Shown here: one piece after another, positions 1 through 9,733 of the stretch
How the letters are laid out: the number at the start of each line of letters is the position of its first letter
Position numbering within the stretch: the first letter of the stretch is position 1
From: Burkholderia sp.
GTDB taxonomy: Bacteria; Pseudomonadota; Gammaproteobacteria; Burkholderiales; Burkholderiaceae
NCBI GenBank assembly: GCA_040954445.1
Contig: CP144361.1
Span: 992,001-1,056,000, forward strand
Direction of reading: 5' to 3'
DNA length: 64,000 nt
Translations under genes and position numbers: made by a program
Notes under the pieces: model-generated
Told to the model about the DNA's origin: nothing
Database searches by the model: none
The model's input: the letters and a program-made list of their open reading frames with translations, nothing else

Positions 1-46
1 CGCTTTTGCGATCAAGCCGAGAGAGCGTCAAGAGGCTGTGCAACGC

Positions 47-1075
47 GGCGTTGTGTCATAAATATGAGCGTGAGGACGCAATGGCATTGACGGGCATAAT
101 TTCAGGCGATAGGAACGGATTGCGGACGAGTGAGGTCCGTCATGCGGTTGATTAGGCTCTTGACGCAAACAGCGGACCTTGGTCGCCTGCGCGTCGATGT
201 AATGCGCCCAGAGACGGTTGCTGGTGAGCGTCTTGAACCGATACATCGCATTCTCAGCAATGCGATTTCCAGTGGAAGCTACTGCTCCAGTGGAAGCTAC
301 TGCTTTTCTTCCATTCTCGACGACCGTCACGGGGGCACTTGTATCGTCAACCGCGCTGTGACGCCACGCCGTACCGGGCGTATCCGCTGGCCAATGAGCG
401 GCATCCTCGCGTGGCGGAATCGAAGGAACAGCACTGCGTGCTGCATTGACCGTATGCATTGATATCAATCGGCGTTGTTGCATAAATCTGGCCAGAGCCA
501 GTGACATTTACGCGCAATGGTCGGGACCCAAGCCCCCCTTTATCAAGTTAGAGTTCGGCGTAAATTCCCGATTTATGCAATAACACCGCACTAGATGGAT
601 CAGCTCGCTGTCGAGCAGGATTGGCAGTTCGACATCAAGCATTTGTCCGGCGACAGAGCGTGGTGTAATTCTGTACCAGCAAGCTCGGGCAGGCCAGATT
701 ACGCAGACTTCGGCGAAACCTTGCAGGGCGCGCAGCGTCCGTCGATAGACGGACTTCACGCCAAGTAATGCCTGAATCAACGTATCGCCGTACAGACGGG
801 ATCGACCACACGTGGGTATGGTCGTCTCTCGGCGGCCATCCTCGACAGGATGGCTTTATCTATCCATATCGTCACGTTCCCAGGTTGATCAATCATACGC
901 CGCCCAATGCCTGACACGGTAGCGTGCCTTCGGTTTATATGTCTTGAGTATATCCTTGCGCATTTTCTTGTAACAACTTACGAAGTTACGCTGGAATCCG
1001 ACTTGATCAAAGGTGGTCGCCCCGACCGTTGCGCGTAAATGTCACCGGCGCTTGCTAGATTTATGCAACAACGCC
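47..1075 (-). mobile_element. IS903-like IS5-family element, degraded, middle lost
   Basis: The left end (47-72) is a decayed copy of the terminal repeat and the right end (about 1055-1075) reads ATTTATGCAACAACGCC. Minus-strand codons for transposase pieces are visible: a C-terminal part at 47-470 and a middle/N-terminal part at 588-1000, with frameshifts and stops throughout. About 220 bp of the usual middle is missing and a short foldback (471-587) sits there instead. It is a dead copy of the element whose best-preserved version lies at 34234-35347. Confidence 0.75.
471..587. repeat. Small foldback built from IS5-type 5' ends
   Basis: Begins GGCGTTGTTGCATAAATC and ends GATTTATGCAATAACACC, so both ends are IS termini in inverted orientation. 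The left arm continues into the IS 5' leader (around 500-560, with the TTTACGCGCAA box). It lies within the degraded IS at 47-1075. The arms are imperfect, so this is an old derivative. Confidence 0.6.
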
Positions 1076-1586
1076 GCGAAGGCGAATGGAAGGGATTTCA
1101 TTAGCATGGCTACTCGAAGCGGCGCACGTAGCGTAAAGTCCATCTCACGGTGACGTCCTGGCCAAATTGCTCGACTAGATTCCCGCGCGACGCACAGATC
1201 AATGGCATCGCCGAAAACAGCGACATCGACACCAAAACATGCCACATGCGGCCATTGCTGCATGCAGTGCAGTTCCTTCGATTCCTCGACGCGGAGTGCT
1301 GCTCATTAGCAAGCGGATACGAGCAGCACGCCGTGACGCAATTACCCGTGACGGTCGTCGAAAATGGAAAAAAAGCAGTGACTACCTACCACCAGCGTAT
1401 TGGTTCAAGACGTGCACCGAAAAGCGTCTCCCTGGGTGCGCGTCACATCGAGTCGACGGCGGTCGAGGTCGCCGTTCACGTCGGCGTAATCAACGGCATG
1501 TCGAACTTCGTTGGTCTGCAATCTGTTCGTATTACCATCAATTTTATGCCCGTCGATGCCATTGCGTCCTCACGCTCGATTTTTAG
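1076..1586 (+). mobile_element. IS5-type 3' fragment, opposite orientation
   Basis: Plus-strand remnants of the transposase middle (GEGEW-like box near 1081, the Tyr/Arg/Glu region near 1370-1440) run to a decayed 3' terminus at about 1585 (CCTCACGCTCGATTTT). It abuts the right end of the previous element directly and in inverted orientation, an arrangement that recurs in this window. No intact reading frame. Confidence 0.65.
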
Positions 1587-1671
1587 GCGGGACTTCCACC
1601 CCAAAAGGTGGGTCCCATGCCGCATGCACAAAGCAATCCATGAAAAATCATGGCTATTATCTCGTTTTATT

Positions 1672-1745
1672 TGGAGGCGCGAGCCGGAGTCGAACCGACC
1701 TAAACGGCTTTGCAGGCCGCTGCATAACCGCTTTGCTATCGCGCC
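1672..1745 (-). tRNA. tRNA-Cys (GCA anticodon)
   Basis: On the minus strand the 74-nt sequence starts GGCGCGATAGC and ends with an encoded TCCA. The acceptor stem pairs GGCGCG with CGCGCC, the anticodon loop is CCTGCAAAG with anticodon GCA, and the T arm contains GGTTCGACTCC. It lies downstream of tRNA-Gly on the same strand. In Burkholderia these two tRNAs are normally close neighbours behind pgsA; here an IS30-like relic of about 950 bp separates them. Confidence 0.93.
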
Positions 1746-1856
1746 ATAAGCGGACTGACGACCATCGCGATACCAATGCAACGACCGCAGGTTTTTATCT
1801 AGCAAGCCAGGCGAACCGGAAAACCTGCCAAATAAGAAGGAAAGCCTGGGCGGTTG

Positions 1857-2808
1857 CAAAAGTGAAGTGCAATACACCTCTAGTTCATGGGCTAGAGCTC
1901 GGTCAATGGGGTTAGCCAAAACCTGAGTCAAAATTTGCAACGGGGTGTACTAGTTCAGTCCAGTGCGCGGTCGAGTGTGAAGTAAATTGTCAATCGCATC
2001 GAAGTCGTCTTGAGAGTAGGTGGACAGATTCCGTGCCCTTAGGCAAGGGGGCAAGTACTAACGCTGCAGCTCGACGAGCGATCGCAGTTTAGTCGTGAAG
2101 ACGGCCTCGTCGGCATCTTGGCGCAGTAGTATAGCTCGGGCCACGCGTTCAACGAGGACGGCCACGGACGACTTGCTAAACGCACCTTTAACAGGGTTAC
2201 TTTCCAAGTGACCCGGCATAAAGCAGTCTTTGCCCTCAGACGGACGCACGCAGATGCTGACCATGTGGAAAATAACCCCGCACAATCTGGACAGCGCGCG
2301 TTAGTAGACGCTTGTTTCGATGCTGGCGTAGACAGGTAATCAGTGCGCAGAACAGTTTTTCATGAGGCTGAACGTAGATGGCGTTGTAAATTGTTTTGTG
2401 GCACACGTGCTAGGTCGGGTCTTCAGAGGAAGTACGCTTTTCTTCTTAAGAGGTAACGACAACCTTTTGCGGTGACCAGTGGTGCTCGCCGCAAACGTTG
2501 ACAAGACGACGCCCCAGAGAATCGAGTTAGATACGAGCTTCAGGGGCGGTCGGACAGCTTGTCAAAGAGTGTTGCACGAAACTTGAATTATACGCAGAGA
2601 GTATAATCCATTGATTTGCATGTTGGGGACCAATTCATAACTCAACGTCGAGGGCGCGCAATCAAACCTGTGAGCAACCGCCTGCAAGCTTAATCCATCG
2701 TCCCGTCAGAAATCGATTCGCATACGTTCTCGGGTTACAGTTGCCAGTACATTCTCTTTACTAATGTACGGAATTTACCGGTTGACGAAGGTATTGCACT
2801 TCAGATTT
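1857..2808 (-). mobile_element. IS30-family relic between tRNA-Cys and tRNA-Gly
   Basis: The ends are inverted copies with core TGAAGTGCAATAC (left about 1863-1875, right about 2792-2804). On the minus strand the end of a transposase is readable near 2050-1900 (YSQDDFDAI followed by a decayed copy of the RPR..L..TP motif typical of IS30 C-termini). The rest is riddled with stops. A second copy at 28855-29933 shares the ends and codons. The insertion puts the downstream tRNA-Cys about 950 bp further from the common promoter. Confidence 0.7.
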
Positions 2809-2836
2809 CAGGCTGCCCTGGCAGCTCTCCCTATTT

Positions 2837-2912
2837 TGGAGCGGGAGACGAGTCTCGAACTCGCGACCTCAACCTTGGCAAGGTTGCGCTCTACCAACTG
2901 AGCTACTCCCGC
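2837..2912 (-). tRNA. tRNA-Gly (GCC anticodon)
   Basis: The minus strand reads GCGGGAGTAGCTCAGTTGG at the 5' end and finishes CTCCCGCTCCA (76 nt, CCA encoded). The acceptor stem GCGGGAG/CTCCCGC pairs perfectly. The anticodon loop CTTGCCAAG gives GCC and the T loop is GTTCGAGAC. It lies about 165 bp downstream of pgsA on the same strand, with a good sigma-70 promoter between them. Confidence 0.95.
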
Positions 2913-3010
2913 GTTTTGCTACCTATTGCCATCGCCACATTATTTGCTTGCATCTTTGCACTTTTACTTCGTTTGTTACAGCGCTTATTTAAGCGAAGCT
3001 TAGATCTAAA

Positions 3011-3039
3011 ATTATTTAGAAGCCGTTTCAGTTTGTCAA
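3011..3039 (-). promoter_or_regulatory. Sigma-70 promoter for tRNA-Gly
   Basis: On the minus strand TTGACA (3039-3034) is followed after 17 bp by AATAAT (3016-3011), in an AT-rich stretch between pgsA and tRNA-Gly. The predicted leader before the tRNA is about 100 nt. It would have served tRNA-Cys too before the IS30-like insertion. Confidence 0.6.
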
Positions 3040-3076
3040 GACGTTTTCGCACCTTTTCCTCGACACCTGCAAAATC

Positions 3077-3670
3077 TCACATCACGCCACTTCGCCCGCG
3101 GATCTGTGGCCAGGCCAGCTGCATGTAGTACAGCATCGACCAGATCGTCAGCGCAGTCGCGAGGTAGATGAGCCAGAGTCCCCACACGCGGGTGTCGATC
3201 GCGATACCGCTCCAAATCGGGAGCGTGCCATAATACAGCAACATCGGAATCGCCACCATCTGGCAGCCTGTCTTGAACTTACCGAGCGAATTCACCGCCA
3301 CACTTTTCGTGGCGCCATTCTGCGCCATCCATTCGCGCAGCGCCGAGATCGCGATCTCGCGGCCGATGATCACCAGGGCAATCGCCGCATCGATGCGCGC
3401 GAGCTGTACCAGGATCAGCAGTGCGGCCGTCACCATCAGTTTGTCCGCCACTGGGTCGAGGAAGGCACCGAACGGCGAGGTCTGGTTCCACTTGCGTGCC
3501 AGGAAGCCGTCGAACCAGTCGGTCAGCGCGGCCAGCACGCACACCAGCGCGGCTGCGAGGTTGCGATGCTCGACGCTTATCATCACGTCCGGCAGGTAAA
3601 ATAAGCCGACGACGAGCGGAATCAGCACGATTCGCACCCAAGTCAAAAAAATTGGAAAATTGAACGGCAT
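3077..3670 (-). CDS. pgsA: CDP-diacylglycerol--glycerol-3-phosphate 3-phosphatidyltransferase
   Basis: Makes phosphatidylglycerophosphate from CDP-diacylglycerol and glycerol-3-phosphate, the committed step to phosphatidylglycerol and cardiolipin, in the inner membrane. The 197-aa protein has the CDP-alcohol phosphotransferase signature D-G-x2-A-R-x8-G-x3-D-x3-D (DGFLAR...GAFLDPVAD, about residues 53-75) and several hydrophobic segments. Length and start (MPFNFPIFLTW) match the family. The gene precedes tRNA-Gly and tRNA-Cys as in Burkholderia. An IS terminus lies only 42 bp upstream of the start codon, so the native upstream gene and probably the native promoter have been displaced. A promoter reading out of the IS is possible but not shown. 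Confidence 0.95.
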   Translation of the reverse strand: MPFNFPIFLTWVRIVLIPLVVGLFYLPDVMISVEHRNLAAALVCVLAALTDWFDGFLARKWNQTSPFGAFLDPVADKLMVTAALLILVQLARIDAAIALVIIGREIAISALREWMAQNGATKSVAVNSLGKFKTGCQMVAIPMLLYYGTLPIWSGIAIDTRVWGLWLIYLATALTIWSMLYYMQLAWPQIRGRSGVM

Positions 3671-3712
3671 GACGGGCTGGTCGTATAAAGGAGCTGCAAT
3701 TGTGTCTTGCTG

Positions 3713-4861
3713 GGCGTTGTTGCATAAATCGCGCGTGAGGACGCAGTGACATCGACGGGCATAATGTCAGTTCGATACGAACGGATTGTGGACGAGTGAG
3801 GTCTCTGCTCATGCGGTTAATGACGCCGCCGCGCAGGCGACCGAGGTCGCCTGCGCGGCGATGTGAGGTGCCCAGAGATAGTTTCCGGTGCGCGTCTGGA
3901 ACCGATACAGCGCATTCTTGGCAAGCGATCTCCGGTCGTAGCCGCTGTCTTTCTTCCATTTTCGAAGCTTTTCACGGGTAATTGCATCAACCGCGCCGTG
4001 ACGCGACGCCGCACCGGGCGTATCCGCTGGCCAATGGAGCCGGCACCCGTCGTATGACGGCATCGAAGGAACAAGACTGCGTGAAGCAATGGCCGCATGG
4101 CATGGCTTGGTGTCGTAGGCACCGTCACCGCCGATGACATCGATTTGTTTTTCGCGTGGAATCTGGTCGAGCAACTTGGCCAGAGCGTCACCGTCAGCCA
4201 CATTCTGATTCGTCATTAGCGCGGCATGCACTTGACCGGTATTCGCGTTGAGCGCAAGATAGACTTTACGCCATGTGCGCCGCTTCGAGTAGCCGTGCTG
4301 GCGCGCCTTCCATTCACCTTCTCCATAGACCTTCAGACCGGTGCTGTCGACAACCAGATGGATCGGTTCGTTGTCACGAAGGATCAGCAGTTCGACATCA
4401 AGCGTTTTTGCCCGGCGACAGAGCGTGGTGTAATTCGGCACCGGCAAGCTCGGGAAGGCCAGATCGCACAGACTTTGGGTGAAACCTTGCAGGGCGCGCA
4501 ACGTCAGTCGATAGATGGTCTTCACGCCAAGTAATGCCTGAATCAGGCGTATCGCCGTATAGACACGGGCGACCACGTGTGGGTATGGCATCGGGTATTC
4601 TGGCAAGGACGGCTGCATCTATCCAGACGGCTTCATCTATCCATATTGTTACGTTCCCTCGGTTGATCAGGCCTTCATTATAGGCCGCCCAATTCCTGAC
4701 ACGGTAGGGTGCCTTCGGCTCACCTTTCTTGTGTATGTCCTTGCGCATTTTCTTGGCAAAAAATTAGACAGTTACTCTGGAATCTGACTTGATAGGAGGC
4801 TAGCCCCGCGACCGTTGCGCGTAAACGTCAACGGATCTCACTCGATTTATGCAACAACGCC
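3713..4861 (-). mobile_element. Near full-length IS903-like IS5 element, transposase frameshifted
   Basis: Both terminal repeats are clear (GGCGTTGTTGCATAAATC at 3713, its inverted match ending at 4861). The minus-strand transposase is broken. The N-terminal part (RVRNWAAYNEGLINRGNVTIWIDEAVWIDAAVLARIP, 4748-4590) contains a small duplication of the IDEAV segment and then changes frame. The main part (LIQALLGVKTIYRLTLRALQGF through the DDE core) reads in another frame, and the C-terminus shifts again near 4030. No matching 9-bp flanking duplication is present. It is upstream of pgsA. Confidence 0.85.
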
Positions 4862-5229
4862 ATAATGACGCATCAGAATGTGGCTGACTGTGACGCTCTG
4901 GTCAGGTTACTCGACCAGAGTCCGCGCGACGAACACATCGATGTCATCGGCGGCGATGCTGCCTACGACACCAAGCCATGCCATACCATGCCATGCGGCC
5001 CCATTGCTGCACGCAGTACTGTTTCTTCGATTCCGCCAGGCGAGGGTGCCCCTCACTGGCCAGCGGATACACCCGGTACGGCGTGACGTAACGGGCGCGG
5101 TTGATGCAATTGCCCATGGCCGTCGTCGAAAATGGAAGAAAGACAGTGGCTACCACCGGCGATCGCTTGATGAGAAGGCGATGTACCGGGTTCAAGACGC
5201 TCACCGGAAACCATCTCTGGGCGCGTCAA
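4862..5229 (+). mobile_element. IS5-type transposase fragment (catalytic middle)
   Basis: Plus-strand codons for MTHQNVADCDAL, then GGDAAYDTKPCH and on to the Tyr-Arg-Glu region are readable but change frame. The fragment begins exactly at the position (TAATGACGCATCAG) that is also the breakpoint or insertion point in other copies (9054, 43144, 46498). It abuts the preceding IS end. Confidence 0.7.
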
Positions 5230-5716
5230 ACCGCCTCGTAGGCAACCGCGACATCGCGCCGTTCTTGGCGCAGTTTGCTGCGCGGCTGAGCGTAGAGATA
5301 GCGCTTGTAAAGCGTTTCATAGAACACGTGCAGACCCGGGTCGTCAGGGGCAGTGGGTTTCCAGAGTAGCGGCAATCGCCTGTGGCGACCGCTAGCGCTC
5401 GTATAAGCGTTGACAAACGACGCCCTCGAGAATTTGGAGTCAGGTACTAGCTTTAGCAGCGGTCGGACAGCTTGTCGACAGGTGTTGCGTGAAGCTTGGA
5501 CTACACGCGAACAGGGCGTTGTTGCATAAATCGAGCCAGATTCGTTGACGTTTACGCGCAACGGTCGCGGGGCCAGTCCCCCTCTGATTAAGTCAAATTC
5601 CAGAGTAACTACCTAATTTTCGAAGAAAATTAGCCAGTTACTCTGGAATTTGGTTAACGAGCTTTTGCTCGCTTTATGCAACACCACCGGTTGGTGAAGG
5701 TTTTGCACTTTAAATT
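5230..5716 (-). mobile_element. IS30-like fragment split by a foldback
   Basis: The minus strand at about 5490-5240 encodes FYETLYKRYLYAQPRSKLRQE, which resembles the HETIY..L..Q.RG.L..EL motif of IS30 transposases. The element's terminal sequence (GAAGGTTTTGCACTTTAAATT, seen in intact form at 2790 and 29912) reappears at 5696-5716, after an inserted foldback (5515-5688). Dead. Confidence 0.6.
5515..5688. repeat. 174-bp foldback made of two inverted IS5-type 5' ends
   Basis: Starts GGCGTTGTTGCATAAATCGAG and ends CTTTATGCAACACCACC. The centre is a near-perfect palindrome around 5592-5650 (CCAGAGTAACT...AGTTACTCTGG). Both halves correspond to the 5' leader of the IS903-like element. It carries no coding capacity and sits inside the IS30-like fragment. 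Confidence 0.7.
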
Positions 5717-6989
5717 GGCGTTGTTGCATAAATCGAGCGTAAGGACGCAATAGCATCCGACGGGCATAATTTCAGTCGAAACGAACGGATTACGGACGAG
5801 CGAGGTCCAACCCATGCGGGTGATGAACCCCGACTTGCAGGCGACCGCCGTCGCCTGCAAGTCGATCTGACGCGCCGGGAGACAGTTGCCGGTAAGGGTC
5901 TTGAACCGATACATCGCATTCTCGGCAAGAGATCACTGGTGGTAGTCACTGTTTTACTTCCATTCTCGACGACCGTCACGGGCAATTGCATCAACCGCGC
6001 AATTACGCCACGCCGCACCGGGCGGCATATCCGCTGGCCAATGAGCGGCACCCTCGCGTGGCGGAATCGAAGGAATAGCACTGCGTACAGCAATGGCCGC
6101 ATGGCATGGCTTGGTGTCGTAGGCACCGTCACCGCCGATGACATCGATTTATTCGTCGCGTGGAATCTGGTCGAGCAACTTGGCCAGAGCGTCACCGTCA
6201 GCCACATTCTGATACGTCATTAGCGCGGCATGCACTTGACCCGTATTCGCATTGAGCGCGAGATGGACTCTACGCCACGTGCACCGCTTCGAGTAGCTGT
6301 GCTGGCGCACCCCTTCCATGGACCTTCGCCGTAGACCTTCAGACCGGTGCTGTCGACCACTAGATGGATCGGTTCGTTGTCGCAAAGGATCGGCAGTTCG
6401 AATCAAGCGTTTTTGCCCGGCGACAGAGCGTGTTGTAATTCGGCAGCGGCAAGCTCGGGCAGGCCAGATCGCGCAGACTTTGGGTGAAACTTTGCAGGGC
6501 ACGCAACGTCCGTCGATAGACGGACTTCGCGCCAAGCAATGGCTGAATCGGCGTTGTTGCATAAATCGAGCGCGAAGACACAATAGGCATCGACGGGAAT
6601 AATTTCAGGCGATACGAACGGATTGCGGACGAGCGAAGTTTGCAATCCGTTCCATTTCGTCCTCACGCTCGATTTATGCAACAACGCCGACACGGGCGAC
6701 CACGCGCGGGTATGGCGTCGGGTTTCCTGGAAAGGACGGCTTCATCTATCCATATCGTCACATTCTTCCGGTTGATCAGGCCTTCATTATAGGCCGCTCA
6801 ATTCCTGACACGGTAGCGTGCTTTCGGCTCACCTGTCTTGTTGTATATCCTTTCGTATTTTCTTGGCCTTTCGTATTTTCTTGGAAAGAATGAGGCAGTT
6901 ACTCTGGAATCTGACTTGATAGGAGGCTGGCCCCGAGACCGGGGCGCGTAAACGGTTAACGGATCTCGCTCGATGTATACAACATCGCC
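5717..6989 (-). mobile_element. IS903-like IS5 element carrying a nested MITE
   Basis: Left terminus GGCGTTGTTGCATAAATCGAG at 5717; right terminus decayed (GATGTATACAACATCGCC, ending 6989). The minus-strand transposase reads in several frames (NANTGQVHAALMTYQNVADGDALAKLLDQIPRDE at about 6250-6150) and has frameshifts. A MITE of the same family (6550-6688) interrupts the N-terminal coding part and replaces about 16 bp of it. Nonfunctional. Confidence 0.8.
6550..6688. repeat. 139-bp MITE derived from the IS5-type 3' end
   Basis: Both ends are inverted IS termini. The left arm is the first 90 bp or so of the IS 3' end; the right arm is a shorter inverted copy joined through GCAATCCGTTCCATTTCGTCC. 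The element at 24488-24625 has the same internal junction, so this is a defined non-autonomous family rather than chance deletions. It lacks a target duplication here. Confidence 0.8.
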
Positions 6990-7030
6990 CTTCCCATTCG
7001 AAGCAAACCTACGATTTTAGGAGGTAGGCA

Positions 7031-7068
7031 GAAAACAAAAAAACTCCGAGGCAACTTTTGCCCCGGAG
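7031..7068 (-). terminator. Rho-independent terminator, minus strand
   Basis: On the minus strand the stem CTCCGGGGC...GCCTCGGAG is followed at once by TTTTTTTGTTTT. It stands about 200 nt downstream of the lipoprotein gene that reads toward it. The 7069-7200 stretch between them holds no gene I recognise. Confidence 0.75.
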
Positions 7069-7200
7069 CAACAACGACCAGAGGAGAATAGTGGTGACGC
7101 GTCTGCAAAGCTACAGTCGCGTACCGTAGGGGTAGACCCGGTGCCTGCGAATAAGTTCTAAAAAATTTGCGAATCTTCTCAGACCGCCGGCGCCCCTTGT

Positions 7201-7250
7201 GTCGGGCAGGCCTGTGCGGGGAGAAGAGGATACGCACAGGCCTGCCCGAC
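7201..7250. other. Perfect 18-bp inverted repeat downstream of the lipoprotein gene
   Basis: Arms 7201-7218 and 7233-7250 are exact complements (GTCGGGCAGGCCTGTGCG and its inverse) around a 14-nt loop. There is no T-tract on either side, so it is a strong hairpin but not a textbook terminator. It could protect the mRNA 3' end of the neighbouring gene. Confidence 0.5.
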
Positions 7251-7271
7251 CCTTCCACGAGTCTCCTGTGC

Positions 7272-7922
7272 TTACTGCTGCGGCTGTTGCGGCGCGCGCA
7301 GGTAGATCTCGACGCGGCGGTTTTGCGCGCGGCCAGCCTTGGTGACGTTGTTGGTCACCGGGTTTGCTGCCCCCATGCCTTGTGCGTCTAGACGACCGCC
7401 TGCGACGCCGCGCTGCACCAGTGCGGTCACCACGCTTTGTGCACGGTCCTGCGACAGCGTCTGGTTATGCGTGGCCGAACCCATGCTGTCGGTATAACCG
7501 ACCACCGAGGCGGTGATCTGCGGGTTGTGGTTCAGCGTCGAGGCCAGGTCGTTGAGCAGCGGCACGAAGGTCGACGTGATCGCGTACTGGTCGACCGCGA
7601 AGGTCACCGAGCTTGGCACGTTCAGCTTGAGCGAGCCGTCCGGCTGTTCTGTCACCTGGGTTCCGGTTTTCTGGGCTGATGGTAGCAGGCGGTTCTTGAT
7701 CGCCAGCCAGTTGTAGCCGGTCACGCCGCCGACTAGCGCGCCGACGCCGGCACCAATCGCCGCACCCTTGCCGCCGCCCGCGATCGCGCCGATGCCAGCG
7801 CCAAGTGCCGCGCCGGCGCCGGTGCCGCTGGCCGTGTTGTTGCTTTGCGGCGAAGCGCAGCCTGCCAGCATGGCACCTGCGAGGGCGAAGACAAACAGGC
7901 GTGTCGCTATTTTGGTATTCAT
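7272..7922 (-). CDS. OmpA-family outer-membrane lipoprotein with glycine zipper
   Basis: Probably anchors peptidoglycan to the outer membrane. The 216-aa product starts at MNTKIATRL; an in-frame ATG 24 bp upstream is less likely, because the chosen start gives a normal lipoprotein signal with lipobox LAGC (Cys22). Residues about 38-75 are a Gly/Ala-rich zipper (GAGIGAIAGGGKGAAIGAGVG), and the C-terminal 110 residues form an OmpA domain (VVGYTDSMGS, LSQDRAQSV, NRRVEIYL), the fold that binds diaminopimelate in peptidoglycan. It resembles the OmpA/YiaD-type lipoproteins common in Burkholderia. The gene is isolated between IS elements, with a 144-bp upstream gap (7923-8065) and a terminator 200 nt downstream. 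Confidence 0.85.
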   Translation of the reverse strand: MNTKIATRLFVFALAGAMLAGCASPQSNNTASGTGAGAALGAGIGAIAGGGKGAAIGAGVGALVGGVTGYNWLAIKNRLLPSAQKTGTQVTEQPDGSLKLNVPSSVTFAVDQYAITSTFVPLLNDLASTLNHNPQITASVVGYTDSMGSATHNQTLSQDRAQSVVTALVQRGVAGGRLDAQGMGAANPVTNNVTKAGRAQNRRVEIYLRAPQQPQQ

Positions 7923-8065
7923 GTCGAGTTCCTCTCTGAAGTGCACGAGTCGGTCACTACGCGGTAGAACGCCTCGCGTGGACGAGGTGGCTCAAGCGAG
8001 CCGCATGGCCCCCCGTTCGGAGCCAAGGCTGTTCGGACAGGGCGGCGTCCCTATTCTTTACAATA

Positions 8066-8932
8066 GGCGTTGTTGCATAAATTGAGCGCGAGGACGCAAT
8101 GGCATCGACTCGCAGGCAACCGAGGTCGCCTTCGAGTCGATGTGACGCGCCTAGAGACAGTAGACGGTGAGGGTCTTGAACCGATACATTGCATTCTCGG
8201 CAAGCGATCGCTGGTGGTAGCCACTGTCTTGCTTTTATTCTCGACGACCGTCACGGGCAATTGCATCAACGGCGCCATTACGCCCAGCCGCACTGGGCAT
8301 ATCCGCTGGCCAATGAGCGGAACCCTCGCGTGGCGGAATCGAAGGAATAGCACTGCGTGCAGCACTGGCCGCATGGCATGGCTTGGTGTTGTAGGCACCG
8401 TCACCGCCGATGACATCGATTTGTTTTTCGCGTGATCTGGTCGCGCAACTTGGCCAGAGCGTCACCGTCAGCCACATTCTGATGCGTCATTAGCGCGGCA
8501 TGCACTTGACCCGTATTCGCGTTGAGCGCGAAATGGACTTTACGCCATGTGCGCCGCTTCGAGTAGCCGTGCTGGCGCACTTTCCATTCACCTTCTCCAT
8601 AGACCTTCAGACCGGTGCTGTCGACAACCAGATGGATCTGGTTCATTGTCACGAAGGATCGGCAGTTCGACATCAAGCGTTTTTGCCCGGCGACAGAGCG
8701 TGGTGTAATTCGGCACCGGTAAGCTCGGGAAGGCCAGATCGCGCAGACTTTGGGTGAAACCTTGCAGGGCGCGCAACGTCAGTCGATAGACGGTCTTCAC
8801 GCCAAGTAATGCCTGAATCAGCGTATCGCCGTATAGACACGGGCGACCACGTGTGGGTATGGCATCGGGTATTCTGGCAAGGACGGCTTCATCTATCCAT
8901 CTTGTTACGTTCCCCCGGTTGATCAGGCCTGC
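8066..8932 (-). mobile_element. IS903-like IS5 element truncated at its 5' end
   Basis: Left terminus GGCGTTGTTGCATAAATTGAG at 8066. Minus-strand transposase codons (TVYRLTLRALQGFTQSLRDLAFP at 8800-8730, then GLKVYGEGEWKVRQHGYSKRRTW) are readable with frameshifts. The element stops at 8932, where an IS630-type palindrome begins, so its 5' end and start codon are missing. Confidence 0.8.
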
Positions 8933-9053
8933 ATTCTTGATCCATAATTCGTGGTCGTGAAATTAGCAAATCGTCCCCATGTGACAAGTATCGAAAAACG
9001 AGAGATGAGGGACGATTTTCTAATTTCACGACCACGAATTATGGATCAAGAAT
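8933..9053. repeat. IS630-type palindromic mini-element (121 bp)
   Basis: ATTCTTGATCCATAATTCG at the left is matched by its inverse at the right, with arms of about 45 bp and a loop near 8980-9005 (ATCGAAAAACGAGA). The terminal block TTGATCC...GAAATTAG..AATCG is shared with the elements at 9495, 43029 and 46373 and with the ends of IS630-type remnants. Confidence 0.75.
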
Positions 9054-9494
9054 ACGGGCATCAGAATGTCGCTGACGGTGATGCTTTCCGGCCAAGTTGC
9101 TCGACCAGGTTCCGCGCAACGAATAGATCGATGTCATCGGCGACGCCTACGACACCAACCATGCCATGCGGCCATAGCCGCACGCGGTGCTGTTCTTTCG
9201 ATTTCGCCACACGAGGGTGCCGCTCATTGGCCAGCGGATACGCCCGGTGTGGCGTGGGGTAACGTCGCGGTTGATGCAATTGCCCGTGACGGTCGTCGAG
9301 AATGGAAGAAAGACAGTGGCTACCACCGGAGATCGCTTGCCGAGAATGCAATGTATCGGTTCAAGACGCTCACCAGCAAGTGTCTCTGGGCGCGCGTCAC
9401 ATCGACTCCCAGGCGACCGGGATCGCCTGCGAGTCGATGTAATCAACCACATGGCGGACCTCGCTCTTCCACAATCCGTTCTGGCCTGAAATTA
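9054..9494 (+). mobile_element. IS5-type transposase 3' fragment
   Basis: Plus-strand remnants from QNVADGDA onward to the 3' region ending CTGAAATTA at 9494, where another IS630-type palindrome begins. It is frameshifted several times. Its left boundary is the recurrent TAATGACGCATCAG point of the transposase gene. Confidence 0.65.
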
Positions 9495-9608
9495 TTGATC
9501 CGCAATGCGTGATTTTGAAATTTGAAATTTGTCCATCATGTCTCGTTTTTCGATTCCGATCACATGACGAGATGCTTTCCAATTTCAAAATCACGCATTG
9601 CGGATCAA
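9495..9608. repeat. IS630-type palindromic mini-element with TA flanks
   Basis: TTGATCCGCAATGCGTGATT at the left and its inverse at the right, with TA directly on both sides (9493-9494, 9609-9610) as expected for Tc1/mariner-like transposition. It lies 125 bp upstream of rpsJ, in place of the tuf gene expected there in Burkholderia. Confidence 0.8.
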
Positions 9609-9633
9609 TAGTGTATCATTTAAAGTTAAGCTT

Positions 9634-9711
9634 CCAGCGAGCAGATCGCTGGATCTCCCAGACGCTTGCTCCTACGTTTTTTATTGATTGATCCGGCGAT
9701 GCAATATCGCC
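9634..9711 (+). promoter_or_regulatory. Leader hairpins upstream of rpsJ
   Basis: Two small stems lie in the retained native leader: CCAGCGA/TCGCTGG (9634-9652) and GGCGAT/ATCGCC (9695-9711). The second sits just upstream of the ribosome-binding site AAGGA. They may belong to an S10 leader or be remnants of the end of the lost upstream gene. I could not place a convincing promoter here. Confidence 0.3.
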
Positions 9712-9733
9712 TCGCTCTTTTCAAGGAATTGTC

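Noticed and set aside
7069..7270. Possible small RNA ending at the strong terminator 7031-7068
   Set aside because: The terminator is convincing on the minus strand, but I see no promoter or known RNA fold between it and the lipoprotein gene, so it is more simply that gene's 3' region.
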